Below, piece after piece: positions 39,804-49,087 of a stretch of 64,000 nt of DNA (the stretch's first letter is position 1; each line of letters starts with the position of its first letter). The translations under genes were made by a program, and so were the position numbers. Below the pieces are notes generated by a model. It saw nothing but the letters and a program-made list of their open reading frames with translations. It made no database searches and was not told where the DNA came from. The stretch is from Saprospiraceae bacterium UBA2329 (GTDB lineage: Bacteria; Bacteroidota; Bacteroidia; Chitinophagales; Saprospiraceae): contig DDUV01000062.1 in the NCBI GenBank assembly GCA_002344975.1, forward strand, positions 1 to 64,000. The letters run 5' to 3'.

Positions 39804-42449
39804 TCAACGCCGGCTTTCTACTTTCCAGCCGCTTTTTTTCAATTCCTCCACAAAACCGGCGCAACTCGGATTGAGCGCAATGTTGCCGGGCGCGATTTTG
39901 GGAAGGCGGTTCGCTTTGAACGGCGGCAGCTCTGCGCTCCAGTCGCGTTCTGTGTACAGGACGTCGTTGTCGTGAGCAATTCTGTCGAGCATATAGGCGG
40001 CCAGCGCAGCCACAGGTCCCTGAGGCTCAGCCTCGATGCACTTTTCGTACCAGCCGGCTGCGCGGCGGGCGAGGTAGTAATCTTGGAGGAATACCTCTTC
40101 TTCGGCGTTGAATCCCAAAGTGACGCCGGCCTCTTTTTTACAACTGTTGAGCGGTACAAAAGCGAGCAGACCCAGCGGGAGCAGCCACAGCAGACGGCGC
40201 GGATTTTTGCCCCGGATCGTAATACCCAGCGCAAGACTCAGGCCGAGTAATGTGAAGGTCCAAAGACTGCCGGGCAGACGGGGCGCGGCCTCTCCGGTGG
40301 CGTTGTCGGGCAGTAATTCGGCGGCGGCTTGATAGGTTTCTGTCATGCTTTTTGCAGGCATCACCGTCAGCCACCAGCGCCCGTGGTAGCTCATCTGGTA
40401 GTAGGCGTTGGCGATGAGGAGGTAGTTTTCGGAGCGTTTTTTGGGATCGCGTTCGGCTTCGGCTTGTAGTTCAATCAGCTTTCGCAGAAACGCGGCTTTG
40501 TCGGTGGGGACCTGTGCTTGCGGATTGGTGAGCTTTAGGGAGGCGATCTGAATACCGGCTGAAAAAGGATTGGTTTTCAGATACTCGTGGTAGGGATGGT
40601 CCTTCCAATAGGCCGGGGCAATATCATTCAATGCCCACAGCGCACTGTCGATCTGATTGCGGCGGATGTAATACATGGACTGAAAATCGCGGATGCGGTC
40701 GAGGTTCCATTTGTAATAATGAGCAGGTATTTTTTCATCGCCGGGATAGAGCCATTCACCGTTCACATAAACGCCGCCCCAGCCATCGGAGCTTTTGCCG
40801 ATGTGATTGGGGTTTTGCATCAGCCATTTTTCAAAAGGCGTGGCAGGCTCCGAAAGTATTCGCAACGCCTCGGTATAATCTGCCGGACCGGCAATGTCCA
40901 ATAGTTTGTGGTACATGCTTTTACGACCAACGCCTATGAACTCGCCCCATGAGCGGGTACATTGCGACAACAGCAGCGCGCCTTTGGCTTTTGCGCCCTT
41001 TCGGATGAGCCAATCGGAAAGCAGCAGCGAAACCTCCGAACGAAAACGCTCCATTTCGGGGAAAGCCTTATCGTTTTTCTGAATCAGTTCGTACAACTTC
41101 AGCAAGCCGGCGTCGGTATCGGGAGTAACGGCATCGGCCTGCATAATGGCCACCATCGCTTCGGTGACGCCGAGTTGTAGCTGAACGTTGATGGGCAGTT
41201 TGTCGCGGTTTTTGATAGCAGCAAGCAGTGCATTGGCCTTTTCGTAATCGCCGTCTATAAAGGCCAGATAAGCGCCGGTCAGTTGCCAGAAAGCCTGATC
41301 GGGTTGGCGGGCGTCTTTCACTACCTTTTCTACAAAAGCGCGCACTTTGCGCAGGTATTGCAGGTCGGCCAGCAGGGCATCTTTCTCAGCGTTTCGGGCC
41401 GCAGCGCCTTCCTCCTCGCTGAACTCCCCGGTGCCGTGCGTATAATCATAGCCGGCGTAGCGCAACAGCCGGGGCGAAAAAATCCAGTCTTCGAGCTTAT
41501 TCACCTCGCGGGACATCAGCATACGCAGGTCGTCGTAGTCGGGCGCAAGTTGGTAAACACGCTCCAATTCCGGCAGTGCGCGGCCCTTGTTGTTGAGCTG
41601 GCTGATGAGTTCAATGGCTGCTTTTTCGCGGTTGTTTTGAGCGCGGCGGAGGGTAGCCTCGCGCAGTTTTTTGTTGTAAGACAACTGAATGACAAAGCGA
41701 TTACCCTCAAAGGCATCGAAAGCGCGGGCGTACCAGTAGTTTGTTTCTACAGGGTCGGACTGCATGAGAGCGTAGTGGTACAGGGCAGAACCGGTGATCC
41801 AGGTGTTGCCTTTGTGCGGTTCGATGTACTGCTTATACACTGCCAAACCTCGGTCGTATTGCTCCTGATACTGATGTAGTTTCATCACCTGATAAGCGGC
41901 GCGCAATTGTACAAAGGGCGACTGCGCGGCGGCCAGCAGGGCCTCTCCCTCGGTTGTCAATTCTGCAAAACCTTGTACAGGATTTTGGCTCCAGGCGCGA
42001 TCTTGGTCGTTCATCAATGCCTCGCAGCGTTTGGCAAAGTCCAAATATTGCTTCAATTCCCGGTTTTCCGGCTTGGCCAACTGGACTATGAATGAATTGG
42101 TTTTCAATCCCTTACCGCTGAAATAATCTTGTGGGGTAATAGTGTACAACACCGCATATACATCTACTTCTTTCGCCTGAGCGCCCGCCGCAGCCTGCCA
42201 CTCGCGCACATTTTGGCGATAATGCGCCGGTTCTTGTTCGGGGTAATCATAAGGAGCATAATACCGCTCGTAGGTGTAGGTGAAAGGCAGCAGACTGGGA
42301 ATATTGACCAAATTGGGGGCAAATATCCATACGCGGCCTTCATCCAAATCGTACCAGATACAAGATTGAGAAAGCGTGGGTGCTGCCAAAAGCGCGAGGC
42401 TAACGGCCCACTTGAGCCAGTTTTTGAAGTTGAGAAAAGTCGTAGGCAT
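39804..42449 (-). CDS. Large exported helical-repeat protein of unknown function
   Basis: 881 residues. A signal peptide (about 1-29, ending TLSQSC) may be lipidated. The body is alpha-helical and TPR-like (for example GSALYHYALMQSDPVETNYWYARAFDAF), with a pair of hydrophobic segments near residues 735-790 (LWTFTLLGLSLALGI and LLWLLPLGLLAFVPL) and a Cys-rich LNSCKK just after, then a cytoplasm-like tail. I recognise no named domain. Its start overlaps the 3' end of the next gene by 50 bases, a translational-coupling arrangement, so the two products probably act together in the envelope. Confidence 0.7.
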   Translation of the reverse strand: MPTTFLNFKNWLKWAVSLALLAAPTLSQSCIWYDLDEGRVWIFAPNLVNIPSLLPFTYTYERYYAPYDYPEQEPAHYRQNVREWQAAAGAQAKEVDVYAVLYTITPQDYFSGKGLKTNSFIVQLAKPENRELKQYLDFAKRCEALMNDQDRAWSQNPVQGFAELTTEGEALLAAAQSPFVQLRAAYQVMKLHQYQEQYDRGLAVYKQYIEPHKGNTWITGSALYHYALMQSDPVETNYWYARAFDAFEGNRFVIQLSYNKKLREATLRRAQNNREKAAIELISQLNNKGRALPELERVYQLAPDYDDLRMLMSREVNKLEDWIFSPRLLRYAGYDYTHGTGEFSEEEGAAARNAEKDALLADLQYLRKVRAFVEKVVKDARQPDQAFWQLTGAYLAFIDGDYEKANALLAAIKNRDKLPINVQLQLGVTEAMVAIMQADAVTPDTDAGLLKLYELIQKNDKAFPEMERFRSEVSLLLSDWLIRKGAKAKGALLLSQCTRSWGEFIGVGRKSMYHKLLDIAGPADYTEALRILSEPATPFEKWLMQNPNHIGKSSDGWGGVYVNGEWLYPGDEKIPAHYYKWNLDRIRDFQSMYYIRRNQIDSALWALNDIAPAYWKDHPYHEYLKTNPFSAGIQIASLKLTNPQAQVPTDKAAFLRKLIELQAEAERDPKKRSENYLLIANAYYQMSYHGRWWLTVMPAKSMTETYQAAAELLPDNATGEAAPRLPGSLWTFTLLGLSLALGITIRGKNPRRLLWLLPLGLLAFVPLNSCKKEAGVTLGFNAEEEVFLQDYYLARRAAGWYEKCIEAEPQGPVAALAAYMLDRIAHDNDVLYTERDWSAELPPFKANRLPKIAPGNIALNPSCAGFVEELKKSGWKVESRR

Positions 42450-43434
42450 GGATAACAGGTTGATCGAGGTGAAAAAAGGTCATTCGGAAGCTGTCGTTGG
42501 GCAATACGGGAGCGAGCAGCCGGAGCATTTCAGCCATGTTATCGGTTGAAACAGACTCCGTTTTGATGCGATCTCCCCGGCGAAGATAGAGATTCTGAAA
42601 CAGGGTATCGGCAGTGACGCGGTAAAAAATTCCATCCTCCTTTTGCAGGAATGATAAACCTTGTGCCTGCTCCGGCCGTAAGCCATGCAAAAAGCCCCGA
42701 AACTCTTCGCCGCGAAACTGTACGCCCCATGAAAACAAAGGCAGGGCCACATCGCAGGGCAGCGGGTAGGGCGGCTGTTGGCGGAGATATTTAGCTGCTT
42801 CCCGGCTGTCGTAAATGGAGTTTTGCAGGCTGAATCGGGCGGGATTTTCCAAATTGTAGGGCATCATCATACCCCGGTCGGCAGGTGGAATACCGGCTTC
42901 TGTGCGGTACTTCACCTGGTGCAGGCGGATGGTGACGCTGAGTTGAACGGAGGGCAGATTTTTTCTCAACTCGTTCAGAAACAGGAAATAACGCTCGCGG
43001 GTGCAGGCGCTCCAATCGCAGTCTATCTGCACTTCTTCAAAAACTACGCCCTCGCTCATGGCCTGTATTTTTTGCGCTGTTTTGGCAGCCAATTGAGCCG
43101 ACTGCTCCAAGCTGAGGTTGCGAAAGGTTTCGTTGGTGATGAATACGACAGGAATGACGGCGGTTGCTTCAGGAAGACTTGCCCAATCTAACTTCGTCAC
43201 AGAAACAGGCAGAGCGCCGCCGCCCGACCATTGCACATCAAAGTACCTGATGTAGAGGGTTTTGGCAGCGAAATCCTGCAAGGTGGAAGCATCTTCGGCA
43301 GACAGGCTGAGTTTGTTTTTCCAGTGGTAAAAAGCGGGAACGGGTGTGTGCGGGCGGGGTTTGCCGGTGCAGGCAAAGATTAAAGCGACCGACAGCAAGA
43401 GGCCAAAAAGAATGTGGAGGGTATTGGTGCGCAA
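42400..43434 (-). CDS. Lipoprotein resembling DUF3142 (TIM-barrel glycosidase-like)
   Basis: 344 residues from a TTG start at 43434; no ATG occurs before the signal peptide and a stop codon blocks the frame just upstream. Lipoprotein signal with lipobox IFACT. The body has LYIRYFDVQW, a FITNETF strand, EEVQIDCDWSACTRERYFLFLNELR and LSVTIRLHQVKYRTEAGIPPADRGMMMPYNL, which looks like DUF3142, a TIM-barrel family. The conserved aspartates of QIDCDW could be catalytic. Its 3' end overlaps the 881-residue gene by 50 bases in another frame. Confidence 0.65.
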   Translation of the reverse strand: MRTNTLHILFGLLLSVALIFACTGKPRPHTPVPAFYHWKNKLSLSAEDASTLQDFAAKTLYIRYFDVQWSGGGALPVSVTKLDWASLPEATAVIPVVFITNETFRNLSLEQSAQLAAKTAQKIQAMSEGVVFEEVQIDCDWSACTRERYFLFLNELRKNLPSVQLSVTIRLHQVKYRTEAGIPPADRGMMMPYNLENPARFSLQNSIYDSREAAKYLRQQPPYPLPCDVALPLFSWGVQFRGEEFRGFLHGLRPEQAQGLSFLQKEDGIFYRVTADTLFQNLYLRRGDRIKTESVSTDNMAEMLRLLAPVLPNDSFRMTFFHLDQPVIHAYDFSQLQKLAQVGR

Positions 43435-43480
43435 GGCAGAAAAATTTTATAGACCGATGCAGTCTCCAAAACAATGCCGC

Positions 43481-44473
43481 TCAAGCGTTCATTTCGAGCC
43501 GCACCCGCGCCACCCACTCTACCGGCTTGGAGGTGAGGTTGGCTATGGTCTCGTCATTCGCCTCCGGCAGATGCCTGATCAGAGAGGAAATGATGGCAAA
43601 TGCTTCTTTCTCGATACCCTTCTCGATACCTTTCTCGATACCCTTCTCGATACCCTTCTCGATACCTATATTGATTCCCTCTTCTTTGCCTTCTTCCCAG
43701 GCTTCCATTTTGATTTCGTCCCAGATATTCATGACGGAATTGGTTAAAGTTAAAGGTTGCAATTGTTTTCTGACTTCTTCCCACTTCATAACCCGAAGAC
43801 CTTGCAAATAACGCAGCACTATCTTTAGGTTCTCAACGGTCACTTCCGAGGGTGTGGAATCTGACTCTACAAAGTTAATGATGATTCGCAAGTTTTTCAA
43901 CAAAAATTCTCTTTCCAACCGGTGCTTCATCAGCAATAGGGCTGTTTTGAGAAAGCCCGACCGAAATGTCGTGATCTCCTCATCGGGCATTCCCGAAAGG
44001 TCAATAAAGATATAACCGCCTGTTGGCGTGAATGGTTGGAATACCTCCTGCCAGCCTTTGAGATATGCCGACCAGGGTTTTACAATCCACTCCTCCTGGC
44101 CATGATAAAACATAATGGGAACCACGGGTGTGAGCGCCAGTGTGGAGTCTCGAATCTGCTGTTGCCACACTCTGTCCTGATAGTGCATGACCTGAAACGG
44201 CGGATGAGCCGGCAAATAGGACTTGTGCTCCAGAATGAATGGGATTGAAACGGTTTCACCAGACCGGGTGTCGCAGAGCATCACTACGTCTGAAAAGTCC
44301 TCAGAAAGGCGTTCGTCCACATAGCTGGCGTCGGTGATGCGGATGGTATTCAAATCCAAAATGGCGAGCAGTTCTGCCGGCAATTTCGCGGCCAGCAACT
44401 CCCGAACGTTGTCGGCATTTTTGAACACAGCCTTGAACAGGCGGTCTGCGGGATGATGGGGTTTGTTGGACAT
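43481..44473 (-). CDS. Rpn-family recombination-promoting nuclease/putative transposase
   Basis: 330 residues of the Rpn/PDDEXK_2 family: HHPADRLFKAVFKN at the N-terminus and a PD-(D/E)XK site formed by D62 (EDFSD) and E82-x-K84 (FILEHKSYL). Family members cut DNA and promote RecA-independent recombination, and some act as abortive anti-phage factors. The C-terminal tail contains a run of GIEK repeats coded by a 12-bp tandem array (43608-43679). It starts five bases after hisS ends. No terminal inverted repeats or target duplications frame it, so it is not an intact insertion sequence. Confidence 0.88.
   Translation of the reverse strand: MSNKPHHPADRLFKAVFKNADNVRELLAAKLPAELLAILDLNTIRITDASYVDERLSEDFSDVVMLCDTRSGETVSIPFILEHKSYLPAHPPFQVMHYQDRVWQQQIRDSTLALTPVVPIMFYHGQEEWIVKPWSAYLKGWQEVFQPFTPTGGYIFIDLSGMPDEEITTFRSGFLKTALLLMKHRLEREFLLKNLRIIINFVESDSTPSEVTVENLKIVLRYLQGLRVMKWEEVRKQLQPLTLTNSVMNIWDEIKMEAWEEGKEEGINIGIEKGIEKGIEKGIEKGIEKEAFAIISSLIRHLPEANDETIANLTSKPVEWVARVRLEMNA
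43608..43679 (-). repeat. 12-bp tandem repeat within the Rpn gene
   Basis: Five near-identical 12-base units (plus strand TTCTCGATACCC or -CCT) and one degenerate sixth. Each unit encodes one GIEK block on the minus strand. Because 12 is a multiple of three, gain or loss of units keeps the frame. Confidence 0.9.
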
Positions 44474-44478
44474 ATCTT

Positions 44479-45822
44479 TTACTTTTTCATCTGTTCAATC
44501 AAATTTTCTGCCCCCACTCTCACCTGCTCGCCCGTCTCCATATTTTTGAGCGTCACCTCGCCTGCGGCCATTTCCTCGCTGCCGATGATGGCCACAAAAG
44601 GCACCCGGCGGTCGTTGGCATACTTCATTTGCTTTTTCATCTTGGCCGGTTCGGGGTACAACTCCGCATTGATGCCGGCGGCCCGCACCTGCCCCAAGAG
44701 TTGGAAGGCATAGCGGTGCGTAGCCTCGTCGAAGGCAATGAACAACAGGCGCAAACTGTCCAGCGCTTCAGCCGGAAACAGATTCAACTCTTCCATCACA
44801 TCGTAGATACGGTCGGCCCCGAACGATACGCCCACCCCCGACACGCCCTCTAATCCGAAAATGCCGGTGAGGTTGTCGTACCTGCCGCCGCCGCCGATGC
44901 TGCCCATCTGCACGCCTTTGGCCTGCACCTCGAAAATGCAGCCGGTGTAGTACGTGAGGCCCCGCGCCAGGGTGATGTCAAAGCGCACTTCATTGGCAGC
45001 TTTGGCCGGGTCAAAGTATTGGAAAAAGGCTTCTATTTCCTCAATGCCTTTGAGGCCGGTGGGGCTGTCGGCAAAAAGCGGTTTCAGGTCGAGCGGGTTA
45101 CTCACGGACAGTATTTCTTCTATCTTTTCAGTGGCTGTTTCCGGGATGCTGCGCTCCAGCATTTCTTTGCGAACGCCCTCGATGCCCACTTTGTCCAACT
45201 TGTCTATCGCCATCGTCATGGCCATAAAATGCTCAGGAATACCGGCGGCCTCGGCTATGCCGAACAACACCTTGCGGTTGTTGAATTTGATGACCACGTC
45301 TATCCCCAAACGGCGAAAAGCCTCATCATAAATCTGCACCAACTCGGCCTCATACATCAGCGAATTGGAGCCTACCACGTCCACATCGCATTGGTAAAAC
45401 TCCTGATAACGGCCGCGCTGCGGGCGGTCGCCGCGCCATACGGGCTGAATCTGGTAGCGCTTGAACGGAAAGCTCAGTTCATTTTGGTGCATCACCACAT
45501 AGCGGGCAAAGGGCACGGTGAGATCGTAGCGCAAGCCCTTTTCTGCAATAGAGGCCGTGAGTTTGCGCGAGTCGCGGTTTTGGAGCGCCTCTTCGTCGGC
45601 CTTGCTCAGGAAGTCGCCGTTGTTAAGTACTTTGAACAGCAGGCGGTCGCCCTCTTCTCCGTACTTGCCGGTGAGGGTGGAGAGCAGCTCCATCGTGGGC
45701 GTTTCGATGGGTTGGTAGCCATAGCGAATGAATACTTCGCGGATGATGCCGAACATATAGTTTCGTTTAGAAACCTGTTCGGGGCCGAAATCGCGGGTGC
45801 CTTTGGGTATGGAGGGTTTCAT
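44479..45822 (-). CDS. hisS: Histidyl-tRNA synthetase
   Basis: The 447-residue class II synthetase charges tRNA-His. It has IPKGTRDFGPEQ at the N-terminus, TVPFARYVVMHQ, the motif 2 region RPQRGRYQEFYQCDVDVVG, the histidine-specific LARGLTYYTG, GGGGRYDNL and a C-terminal anticodon-binding domain. The gene is complete. A 7-bp-phased array ends only five bases upstream of its ATG. pheS lies 95 bases upstream on the same strand. Confidence 0.97.
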   Translation of the reverse strand: MKPSIPKGTRDFGPEQVSKRNYMFGIIREVFIRYGYQPIETPTMELLSTLTGKYGEEGDRLLFKVLNNGDFLSKADEEALQNRDSRKLTASIAEKGLRYDLTVPFARYVVMHQNELSFPFKRYQIQPVWRGDRPQRGRYQEFYQCDVDVVGSNSLMYEAELVQIYDEAFRRLGIDVVIKFNNRKVLFGIAEAAGIPEHFMAMTMAIDKLDKVGIEGVRKEMLERSIPETATEKIEEILSVSNPLDLKPLFADSPTGLKGIEEIEAFFQYFDPAKAANEVRFDITLARGLTYYTGCIFEVQAKGVQMGSIGGGGRYDNLTGIFGLEGVSGVGVSFGADRIYDVMEELNLFPAEALDSLRLLFIAFDEATHRYAFQLLGQVRAAGINAELYPEPAKMKKQMKYANDRRVPFVAIIGSEEMAAGEVTLKNMETGEQVRVGAENLIEQMKK

Positions 45823-45826
45823 TTTA

Positions 45827-45874
45827 GCTGCGAGCTATGAGCTGCGAGCTGCGAGCCTGCCTACCGGAGGCAGG
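45827..45874. repeat. 7-bp-phased array plus palindrome before hisS
   Basis: Four 7-base units (GCTGCGA, GCTATGA, GCTGCGA, GCTGCGA; 45827-45854) adjoin a hairpin CCTGCCT (45856-45862) / AGGCAGG (45868-45874) with a 5-base loop. The array ends five bases from the hisS start codon and would be in its leader. Confidence 0.8.
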
Positions 45875-45917
45875 TTTGGTTTTCCCGCAGTTCACAGTAG
45901 ATGAAAAAATAGATTGA

Positions 45918-46943
45918 TTAAACTACGGTGGCGAATTGCCGGAGGAAGCGCGTGTCGTTTTCAAACAACAAACGGATGTCGTTGATGCCGAACAAACGCA
46001 TGGCCTGCCGCTCTATGCCCATGCCGAAAGCGAAGCCGGTATAGCGCTCGGAATCAATGCCGCAGTTGTCGAGCACGGCGGGGTCCACCATGCCGCAGCC
46101 GAGGATTTCGAGCCAGCCGGTACCTTTGGTGAGGCGGTAATTGTCTTCCGTATCGGTACCGAGATATACGTCCATTTCGGCGCTTGGCTCGGTGAAGGGG
46201 AAGAACGAGGGGCGCAGGCGAATTTGCGTGGCGCCGAACATTTCTTTGGCAAAATAAAGCAGCGTTTGCTTCAAATCGGCAAAAGATACGCCCTCATCCA
46301 CATACAAGCCTTCCACCTGATGGAACTGGCAATGCGAGCGGGCCGAGATGGTTTCGTTGCGATATACGCGACCCGGCGCAATGATGCGGATAGGCGGCTG
46401 CTGCACGTTCATGAGGCGGGCCTGCACCGAAGAGGTGTGCGTGCGGAGGAGCAGATTATCGCTGCCGCGCAGGTAGTAGGTGTCCTGCATGTCGCGGGCG
46501 GGATGGTCTTCGGGCGTATTGAGGGCGGTGAAATTGTGCCAGTCGTCTTCAATTTCGCGGTCTTCGGCTACCACAAACCCGATGCGTTCGAAGATGCGAA
46601 TGATGCGGTTCATGGTGATGGAAATGGGGTGGCGGGTGCCCCAAATGCCGGGTTCGCCGGGCGCGCTGAGATCGAGCGAGGCGGCGCTGATTTGTTCGAC
46701 GGCAGCATCCAAGCCGGATTTGAGCGCCTGGAATTTGGCCTCCGCAGCAGCGATGGCTTCGTTGACCAAGCGCCCGAAATCGCGTTTTTGCTCGTTGGGA
46801 ATGTTGCGTATCTCACCCGAAAGGGCCTTGATGACGTTTTTGGAACCCAAAAAGCGAATGCGGAATTGCTCTAATGCTTCAGGCGTATCGGGCGATGCCT
46901 GCTCAATTTCTGCAATGATGGAGTTGACTTGTTCGAAAAGCAT
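45918..46943 (-). CDS. pheS: Phenylalanyl-tRNA synthetase alpha subunit
   Basis: The 341-residue catalytic subunit of the heterotetrameric class II enzyme. An N-terminal coiled-coil region binds tRNA; GTRHPISITMNRI begins the core, then HTSSVQARLM, the motif 2 region FHQVEGLYVDEGVSFADLK, FTEPSAEMDV and the motif 3 sequence FGMGIERQAMRLFGINDIR. The gene is complete. The beta subunit pheT is not adjacent, which is common in Bacteroidota. A -7 box lies upstream. Confidence 0.97.
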   Translation of the reverse strand: MLFEQVNSIIAEIEQASPDTPEALEQFRIRFLGSKNVIKALSGEIRNIPNEQKRDFGRLVNEAIAAAEAKFQALKSGLDAAVEQISAASLDLSAPGEPGIWGTRHPISITMNRIIRIFERIGFVVAEDREIEDDWHNFTALNTPEDHPARDMQDTYYLRGSDNLLLRTHTSSVQARLMNVQQPPIRIIAPGRVYRNETISARSHCQFHQVEGLYVDEGVSFADLKQTLLYFAKEMFGATQIRLRPSFFPFTEPSAEMDVYLGTDTEDNYRLTKGTGWLEILGCGMVDPAVLDNCGIDSERYTGFAFGMGIERQAMRLFGINDIRLLFENDTRFLRQFATVV

Positions 46944-46963
46944 GTTGTAATGGAATGTGGCTG

Positions 46964-46971
46964 CAAAGATA
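46964..46971 (-). promoter_or_regulatory. -7 box of pheS
   Basis: The minus strand reads TATCTTTG 20 bases before the pheS start codon. The matching -33 position would lie in the 3' end of the symporter gene and shows no clear TTG. Confidence 0.55.
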
Positions 46972-46979
46972 CAAAAAAC

Positions 46980-48908
46980 TCAATGCAGCTTCTTCCAGTT
47001 CCTCACAATGATCCAGACCGATACCGCCGACACCGCCATGCCCGGCAGCGCGTACATCACCTGACCATACAACAGGTAGCCCATCGAGAACAGCAAGCCA
47101 TATACTAAGAAGCAGCCGGCAATCATGGAAGCCAATTCGCGGGGCAGTTGGCCGGTGGTGATGTCGCCGGCGCTGAGTTGGCCGCTTTGCCTGCCTTTTT
47201 CAATTACGGGTTTCCAGCCACCGGCATGGGGCCGAATGAGGCTGTAAAACCTAAGCAGCACGGCCTGATCGGTGGGCCGGGTGAAGATCGTGACCGCTAC
47301 CCAGGCAGTGGTGGTAATGGCAATGCCGATGATGAGTTTTATATGGTCGGGCTGCGATTGGCCAAACTCCGAAAACTGAAAAAACAGGGCTACCAAAAAC
47401 GAAACCACCATGGCGGTGATCTCGCTGTACGCACTGATGCGCCACCAGAACCAACGCAAAATGAAAAGCAGGCCGGTGCCCGCGCCGATTTGCAGCAAAA
47501 TATTGAATGCGCCGAGCGCGCTGCTGAGTTTGAGCGCCAGCCAGGAGGAGATAATCATGAGAATGACCGTGGAAATGCGGCCCACGTTGACCAACTCTTT
47601 GTCGCCGGCTTCGGGCTTGAGGAAGCGGCGGTAAAAGTCGTTGACGATGTACGAAGCCCCCCAGTTGAGGTGCGTGCTGATGGTGGACATATACGCAGCA
47701 ATGAGCGCCGCCAGCAACAGGCCCAACAAAGCGCCGGGCAGTTTAGTGAGCATGGCCGGAAAAGCGAGGTCGTGGCCGATTTTATCGTCTGGAACGGTAT
47801 TTTTGGGGAATGCCTGCCGCAGCGCAGTGAGGCCATTGGCCTGAAAACGAAGGTTTTGCACCTTGTCTTTTTCCTCCTGACTCACGCTGCCCGGGTTGGC
47901 TTCCATTCTTTTTACAATGGCGGTAATTTCCGGCAACTTCAACGCCGCCGCCGCGTCCTGTCGCTGTTGGGGGGCATCCATCGGGAACATGACCAGAGAG
48001 GCCAGCGCGATCAGAATCCAGGGCCAGGGGCGCAGGGCGTAGTGCGCGATGTTGAAAAACAGGGTGGCGCCCACGGCATTTTTTTCGTCTTTGGCCGAGA
48101 GCATGCGCTGCACAATATAGCCGCCGCCGCCGGGTTCTGCTCCGGGGTACCATACGCTCCACCATTGCACCGCTAAAGGTATGATAAACAGGATGATAAG
48201 GTTTTGTTTGTCGTTAAAATCCGGAAGAAAGTTGAGCTTGCCGCTCACGGCCTCGTGTTGCAACAAATTGCTCAGCCCGCCCACTTCCGGCAGATTGAGC
48301 ACATACACTGCCGCAATGACCATGCCGATCATGGCCAGCACAAACTGGAAAAAGTCGGTCCAGATCACGCCTTTCAAGCCGCCCAACATGGTGTAAATCA
48401 CCGTCACGGTGCCGGCTATAAGCAGGGTCATTTCGGGGGTAAGCCCCAGCAGCACGCCGCCTATTTTGATGGCCGCCAGCGATACGGTAGCCATGATGGC
48501 CATGTTGAAAAATACACCGAGGTACAAGGCCCGGAAGCCCCGCAGGAAGGCCGCCGCTTTGCCGCTGTAGCGCAATTCATAAAATTCCAGATCGGTGAGG
48601 ATCCCGGAGCGCCGCCAGAGCTTGGCATACACAAACACCGTGAGCATGCCCGTGAGCAAAAAGGCCCACCATACCCAGTTGCCTGCAACGCCGTTGTTGC
48701 GCACAATATCGGTTACCAAGTTGGGTGTATCACTCGAAAAGGTGGTGGCCACCATCGAGAAGCCGAGCAACCACCAGGGCATGTGCCGCCCGGAGAGGAA
48801 GTATTCGGAAAAGCTCTTGCCCGCCGAACGGGAAGCCAATAAACCAATGGCCAATGAGCCGATAAAAAATGCGGCGATGATGCCCCAGGCGATGGGTGGT
48901 AGTTGCAT
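46980..48908 (-). CDS. Large sodium:solute symporter family protein
   Basis: 642 residues with about 13 to 14 hydrophobic helices. The N-terminus FFIGSLAIGLLASRSAGKSFSEYFLSGRHMPWWLLGFSMVATTFSSDTP is typical of SSS transporters, as are EPGGGGYIVQRMLSAKDEKNA and LLLALIAAYMSTISTHLNWGASYIVND. The long, gly-rich central loops and extended C-terminus mark the larger subgroup often linked to carbohydrate use in Bacteroidota. Substrate unknown. ATG 48908 is preferred over TTG 48914. Confidence 0.88.
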   Translation of the reverse strand: MQLPPIAWGIIAAFFIGSLAIGLLASRSAGKSFSEYFLSGRHMPWWLLGFSMVATTFSSDTPNLVTDIVRNNGVAGNWVWWAFLLTGMLTVFVYAKLWRRSGILTDLEFYELRYSGKAAAFLRGFRALYLGVFFNMAIMATVSLAAIKIGGVLLGLTPEMTLLIAGTVTVIYTMLGGLKGVIWTDFFQFVLAMIGMVIAAVYVLNLPEVGGLSNLLQHEAVSGKLNFLPDFNDKQNLIILFIIPLAVQWWSVWYPGAEPGGGGYIVQRMLSAKDEKNAVGATLFFNIAHYALRPWPWILIALASLVMFPMDAPQQRQDAAAALKLPEITAIVKRMEANPGSVSQEEKDKVQNLRFQANGLTALRQAFPKNTVPDDKIGHDLAFPAMLTKLPGALLGLLLAALIAAYMSTISTHLNWGASYIVNDFYRRFLKPEAGDKELVNVGRISTVILMIISSWLALKLSSALGAFNILLQIGAGTGLLFILRWFWWRISAYSEITAMVVSFLVALFFQFSEFGQSQPDHIKLIIGIAITTTAWVAVTIFTRPTDQAVLLRFYSLIRPHAGGWKPVIEKGRQSGQLSAGDITTGQLPRELASMIAGCFLVYGLLFSMGYLLYGQVMYALPGMAVSAVSVWIIVRNWKKLH

Positions 48909-49006
48909 GGTCAAGGCAAAATTTTAGATGAAAGGGGAAAGGTACAAAGCCCCTTGCATCTGAAAAAAAATCTGCCGAAATTTAGTGATTATTTTCTCTG
49001 ATAACT

Positions 49007-49014
49007 TACTTTTG
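49007..49014 (+). promoter_or_regulatory. -7 box of the 49.1-kb lipoprotein gene
   Basis: TACTTTTG is a perfect -7 element; the leader to the ATG at 49088 would be about 67 nt. The -33 region has TTTA rather than TTTG. Confidence 0.6.
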
Positions 49015-49087
49015 CAAAAGATCTGAACCGGCTTTACACCCAAAGCTACTCCGGAATCATTTCTTAACCTTCAAAATAATTATCAAC

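Noticed and set aside
43481..44473. Rpn gene as an intact insertion sequence
   Set aside because: No terminal inverted repeats or target-site duplications flank it, and it is packed five bases from hisS.
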